Origin: an uncultured Saprospiraceae bacterium
GTDB lineage: Bacteria; Bacteroidota; Bacteroidia; Chitinophagales; Saprospiraceae
NCBI GenBank assembly: GCA_937930625.1
Contig: CALHBW010000397.1
Location: forward strand, 1-8,143
Direction: 5' to 3'
Length of the DNA: 8,143 bases
Below, piece after piece: positions 5,589 through 8,143 of the stretch (its first letter is position 1; every line of letters starts with the position of its first letter). The notes beneath the pieces were generated by a model. That model ran no database searches, had not been told where the DNA came from, and was given only the letters and a program-made list of their open reading frames with translations. The translations under genes and the position numbers were made by a program.

Positions 5589-5633
5589 TTAACTCAATAA
5601 ACTTAATAAACTCAATGAACTTAATAAACTAAT
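5589..5633 (-). repeat. 9-bp array, right arm of the mreB-mreC gap
   Basis: Five 9-bp units: TTAACTCAA, TAAACTTAA, TAAACTCAA, TGAACTTAA, TAAACTAAT. In the sense direction the array begins two bases after the mreB TAG stop (5636-5638). Confidence 0.88.
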
Positions 5634-5635
5634 CC

Positions 5636-6667
5636 CTAAGTACTCTTACGGTCAATTAAGAAAGTGTATTTATCAATATTTTTCAGTGCCTTGCCCGTGC
5701 CGCGTACTACGGCGCGTAGTGGGTCGTCGGCTACATGTACTTGTAGTTTCGTTTTTTGGGCGATACGTTTATCGAGTCCGCGCAAGAGTGCGCCGCCGCC
5801 TGTGAGGTACAAACCTGTCTGATAAATATCTGCTGCCAACTCCGGCGGTGTATTTTCCAATGCCTTCAAAATCGCGTCTTCCACTTTGGAAATCGACTTG
5901 TCGAGTGCATGAGATATTTCGGAATACGAAACGGTGATTTGTTTAGGAATACCAGTCATCAGGTCGCGCCCGTTGACGGGGAAATCATCCGGTGGGTCTT
6001 CGAGTTCGTGCAGGGCAGAACCTACATTGATTTTGATACGCTCGGCAGTACGTTCTCCAATGAGAATGTTATGCTGGCGTTTCATATAATTTGTAATGTC
6101 ACTTGTAAATTCATCACCTGCAATGCGTATGGACTGGTCGCACACAATTCCCGATAAGGCAATCACCGCAATTTCAGTCGTTCCACCTCCTATGTCGATA
6201 ATCATATTTCCGATAGGTTCTTCTACATTCAGACCGATACCGAGTGCGGCTGCCATAGGCTCGTGGATGAGGTAGGTTTCCTTAGCATCCACATGTTCTG
6301 CCGAATCAAAAACTGCACGTTTCTCAACTTCCGTAATACCGGATGGAATACAGATAACCATTTTCAGATTATTGAAAAAACGACGGCGTGTACCCGTCAT
6401 ATTGATGAAGCCTTCAATCATGCTTTCAGCAGCTTGAAAGTCGGCAATCACACCATCTTTGAGTGGGCGGATAGTTTTGATTTCGCCATGCGTCTTTTCG
6501 TGCATCATCATGGCTTTTTTACCCACAGCGATAGCTTCACCACTGCGCCTATCAATAGCCACAATAGAAGGTTCATCGACCACTACTTGGTCGTCCTGAA
6601 TGATGAGGGTATTTGCTGTACCCAAATCTATTGCTATCTCTTGTGTAAAAAAATTGAAAAATCTCAT
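5636..6667 (-). CDS. mreB: Rod shape-determining protein MreB, actin-like filament
   Basis: The 343-residue protein is the bacterial actin homologue that polymerises on the inner membrane and positions the elongation complex. All nucleotide-binding elements are present: phosphate-1 IAIDLGTANTLI (11-22), the E136 region LIHEPMAAALGIG, phosphate-2 DIGGGTTEIAV (158-168), and the adenosine motif TGGGALLRGL (289-298). The hydrophobic start MRFFNFF can serve as the membrane-binding tip seen in other MreBs. Length and sequence are close to standard Bacteroidota MreB throughout and no key residue is missing. The ATG at 6665-6667 gives the canonical N-terminus. It is first in the cluster and is preceded by a long leader with palindromes (6743-6765, 6854-6872) and a consensus-like -7 element at 6960-6967, so the cluster is probably transcribed from there. 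Confidence 0.98.
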   Translation of the reverse strand: MRFFNFFTQEIAIDLGTANTLIIQDDQVVVDEPSIVAIDRRSGEAIAVGKKAMMMHEKTHGEIKTIRPLKDGVIADFQAAESMIEGFINMTGTRRRFFNNLKMVICIPSGITEVEKRAVFDSAEHVDAKETYLIHEPMAAALGIGLNVEEPIGNMIIDIGGGTTEIAVIALSGIVCDQSIRIAGDEFTSDITNYMKRQHNILIGERTAERIKINVGSALHELEDPPDDFPVNGRDLMTGIPKQITVSYSEISHALDKSISKVEDAILKALENTPPELAADIYQTGLYLTGGGALLRGLDKRIAQKTKLQVHVADDPLRAVVRGTGKALKNIDKYTFLIDRKST

Positions 6668-6742
6668 TAACGCACTTATATTGATGCTTGATTGAATAGA
6701 GTGTGTCCGTAGTGCTTAGATTAATGAATGTGCGAATGTGTC

Positions 6743-6765
6743 AATGCCAATAAATTATTGGCATT
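6743..6765. promoter_or_regulatory. 23-bp perfect interrupted palindrome in the mreB leader
   Basis: AATGCCAATAA (6743-6753), central A, TTATTGGCATT (6755-6765): 11-bp arms with a single central base. It lies about 76-98 bp before the mreB start. It could be an operator for a dimeric regulator or, as RNA, a hairpin with a short loop. No U-tract suited to a terminator follows in the mreB direction. Confidence 0.6.
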
Positions 6766-6853
6766 TGGATGAATCAAGTTCAGGGATTACATAGTTATAT
6801 CTTTTTAATTTGAGGGTTTGGTTATGTCGATTTGAGCTTATGTATATTTTAAA

Positions 6854-6872
6854 TTATCTTAATGTAAGATAA
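6854..6872. repeat. 8-bp hairpin in the mreB leader
   Basis: TTATCTTA (6854-6861), loop ATG, TAAGATAA (6865-6872). The stem is perfect but AT-rich and short. It is followed by AT-rich DNA on both sides. Confidence 0.5.
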
Positions 6873-6959
6873 GGTGATTTGATTGAGTTGAATTTATATA
6901 TGATTCATTCATTCTCTCATTCAGAAGACATTCATTGCAAATAAGACGCTTTTATCGCG

Positions 6960-6984
6960 CAAAGGTAACGAATTACGTGACAAA
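6960..6984 (-). promoter_or_regulatory. Probable promoter of the mreB cluster (Bacteroidota type)
   Basis: On the minus strand TACCTTTG (6967-6960) matches the Bacteroidota -7 consensus TAnnTTTG exactly. TTTG (6984-6981) lies 13 nt upstream, closer than the usual 17-23 nt, so the -33 element is uncertain. Transcription would begin near 6953 and leave a leader of about 285 nt before mreB, unusually long. Confidence 0.5.
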
Positions 6985-7291
6985 ACGAGGGTACTTTAAA
7001 ACATTATTTTTCCCAGTGTACGAAAATATTTTTCAAAGGTTGTTAATTTGCCGAAATACACGTTTTTTAAGTGTATAAAAGGTATTTTTAAGTGTTTAAA
7101 TGTTAAGAAAGTATTAAATAAAATATACCTAAAAAATGTGACATTAAAAATGCTTGATTATTCACAGGAATGTTGTAATCATAATGCGGGATAAAAAGGG
7201 AATATTTGGCAAATTTATTTCGATTCAACGATATTTCATATTTTTACAAAAAAACGAAAACGAAGGGATTAGAAATGTTAGATTTTGCCCG
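6985..7291. other. Gene-free AT-rich stretch of the divergent mreB / lipoprotein region
   Basis: I see no credible reading frame or RNA gene here. The stretch holds an 11-bp direct repeat (7064-7095) and a TAnnTTTG-like octamer on the minus strand (7210-7217) that is probably chance. It should contain the promoter of the lipoprotein gene at 7379, but no convincing -7 element was found on the plus strand; TAGATTTTG at 7279-7287 is one base too long. Confidence 0.5.
7064..7095. repeat. 11-bp direct repeat spaced by 21 bp
   Basis: TTTTTAAGTGT occurs at 7064-7074 and 7085-7095. The 21-bp period is two helical turns, so the copies face the same side of DNA, as tandem regulator sites often do. No regulator is known. 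Confidence 0.55.
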
Positions 7292-7324
7292 AAAGCTCAT
7301 AGGTTTTTAAAACCTATGAGCTTT
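7292..7324. repeat. 33-bp near-perfect palindrome upstream of the lipoprotein gene
   Basis: AAAGCTCATAGGTTTT (7292-7307), one T, AAAACCTATGAGCTTT (7309-7324): perfect 16-bp arms. It ends 54 bp before the ATG at 7379. Palindromes built around AAACCTAT/ATAGGTTT are, to my recollection, frequent intergenic elements in Bacteroidota. It could be a bidirectional terminator (T-rich centre and AAA/TTT edges) or a REP/MITE-type repeat. Confidence 0.75.
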
Positions 7325-7378
7325 GTTCCATATCTTGCATCATTTCCTGAATTCAGAATAACACGAACTATCGAAACT

Positions 7379-8143
7379 ATGGGACGCTTTAAGGTCGCAC
7401 TAAGTATATTTTTTTGTATTTGTTTCTCTAACTGTACAAATGATAAACCTGTCGAAAATACGAAAAATAACACTTCAAAAAGTACTAACACAACCGCTCA
7501 ATTTCGCGCCATTGAAAGTCAAAATTCCGGCATTGATTTCGTGAATAAAGTGGATGAATTTAACTCCAAAATAAATTATTTTTCATATACGTATCTGTAC
7601 AATGGCGCAGGTGTAGCTACGGGCGATTTGAATAACGATGGTCTGCCCGATATTTTCTTTCAAAGTAATTTTGTAGGTGCTTTTTTGTTTGTTAATGAGG
7701 GTAATATGAAATTTAATAAGATTAATTTGAGTGAAAGTTTATTCAACAAAAAAGCAGTAGGAACAGGAATAAGTTTGGTAGATATCAATGCGGATGGTTT
7801 GCTCGATGTCTATTTGTGCTACTCCGGTCCGGCGAATATGCCGCAAAATTTAAAAGCCAATAAATTACTCATCAATAAAGGTAATTTTCAATTTGAAGAA
7901 CAAGCCGAAAAATATGGTCTTGCCAATACCGAAAATTCCAGTCAAGCCTCTTTTTTCGACTACGACAAAGACGGCGATTTGGATATGTATTTAGTTAATA
8001 CGAATTCCGATTTTCAGCGCACCCATGAAATGTATCAATTGAAAAAACTTCAGCATGGCGACCAAGTGCTTGGGCAATTTCACGCGCAAGACAGACTATA
8101 TCGAAATGATGCCGGTAAATTCACCGATGTTACGCAGAGTGCG
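7379..8143 (+). CDS. FG-GAP/VCBS-repeat lipoprotein, CRTAC1/ASPIC-UnbV-like (5' part)
   Basis: The frame is open from ATG 7379 to the window end, giving 255 residues; the stop lies beyond. MGRFKVALSIFFCICFSNC is a short lipoprotein signal peptide with the probable lipid-modified cysteine at C19, followed by a low-complexity N/T/S/K linker (about 20-40). From residue 41 the protein resembles the large VCBS-repeat proteins of Bacteroidota: an entry segment with SGIDFVN (50-56) and YNGAGVATGD (74-83), then three calcium-binding FG-GAP-type loops, D83-x-N-x-D87-G-x-x-D91, D135-x-N-x-D139-G-x-x-D143 and D194-x-D-x-D198-G-x-x-D202. Each is followed by a beta-strand (DIFFQ, DVYLC, DMYLV), consistent with blades of a beta-propeller. 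Members often end with an ASPIC/UnbV domain, which would be outside the window. The product is probably exposed on the cell surface or in the periplasm; ligand and function are unknown. The start is chosen because it gives the lipobox. Confidence 0.88.
   Translation, partial: MGRFKVALSIFFCICFSNCTNDKPVENTKNNTSKSTNTTAQFRAIESQNSGIDFVNKVDEFNSKINYFSYTYLYNGAGVATGDLNNDGLPDIFFQSNFVGAFLFVNEGNMKFNKINLSESLFNKKAVGTGISLVDINADGLLDVYLCYSGPANMPQNLKANKLLINKGNFQFEEQAEKYGLANTENSSQASFFDYDKDGDLDMYLVNTNSDFQRTHEMYQLKKLQHGDQVLGQFHAQDRLYRNDAGKFTDVTQSA

Larger units (their letters stand above)
6721..6936. repeat. Weak inverted 8-nt repeats at both ends of the mreB leader
   Basis: On the left, TTAATGAA, TGTGCGAA and TGTGTCAA (6721-6744) are three contiguous 8-nt units. 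On the right, TCATTCAT, TCTCTCAT, TCAGAAGA, CATTCATT (from about 6905) are similarly spaced. AATGAATGT (6723-6731) and ACATTCATT (6928-6936) are exact inverted copies. This looks like a degraded form of the array pairs in the mre gaps, but it could be chance. Confidence 0.4.

Noticed and set aside
7210..7217. TAAATTTG on the minus strand as a second mreB promoter
   Set aside because: It matches TAnnTTTG but lies over 540 bp from mreB in AT-rich DNA where chance matches are expected; the 6960-6967 box is closer and less AT-biased.
6668..7378. tRNA or small structured RNA gene in the divergent region
   Set aside because: No cloverleaf, CCA end, or T-loop motif was seen; the region is AT-rich and its only strong structures are the listed palindromes.
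7297..7491. 64-residue minus-strand frame upstream of and overlapping the lipoprotein start
   Set aside because: It overlaps the lipoprotein signal peptide coding sequence and the 33-bp palindrome, and has no family features.

Overview
The window reads as chromosomal DNA of a member of the Bacteroidota, possibly a Saprospiria- or Cytophagia-like lineage, though the class is only a guess. The evidence is: a type IX secretion (T9SS) C-terminal sorting domain at the left edge; an MreB whose opening (MRFFNFFTQEIAIDLGTANT) and core match Bacteroidota MreB; promoter-like -7 boxes of the TAnnTTTG type in place of sigma70 -10 boxes; no obvious Shine-Dalgarno sequences; AT-rich gaps; and an FG-GAP/VCBS lipoprotein at the right edge of the kind common in this phylum.

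Layout. 2-220 (+) is the 3' end of a T9SS-secreted protein, followed by a short direct repeat and a probable terminator. 383-1129 (+) is a membrane-anchored or exported M15-type peptidoglycan peptidase with an unusual dockerin/EF-hand-like calcium loop between its zinc ligands. 6667 down to 1508 (-) is the cell-elongation cluster mreB - mreC - mreD - mrdA (PBP2), convergent with the M15 gene. rodA, which often closes this cluster in Bacteroidota, is not in the window. 6668-7378 is a gene-free 711-bp divergent region with the likely mreB promoter, a long mreB leader and several palindromes. 7379-8143 (+) is the 5' part of an FG-GAP/VCBS (CRTAC1/ASPIC-UnbV-like) lipoprotein that runs off the window.

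Function. MreB filaments organise the elongation machinery at the inner membrane. MreC and MreD connect them to PBP2, the transpeptidase that crosslinks new lateral wall. The M15 enzyme downstream could trim the same wall, but it is on the opposite strand and this is inference from position and family.

The most unusual thing here lies between the genes. The three internal gaps of the mre cluster, and the convergent gap beyond mrdA, have a short-unit tandem array at each edge, with the two arrays in opposite orientation. Three gaps use a 9-nt unit (TTGRGTTKA / TMAACYCAA) and the mreD-mrdA gap uses 8-nt units; the mreB leader shows a weaker version. Arrays begin on or within a few bases of stop codons (the mrdA and mreC stop codons are part of a repeat unit) and the partner array lies close to the next start codon. 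Each gap could therefore fold into an imperfect long hairpin in DNA or mRNA. The 589-bp mreD-mrdA gap also holds a 48-bp imperfect inverted repeat enclosing two small hairpins whose arms can pair alternatively. I know of no named element matching this arrangement; its function, if any, is open.
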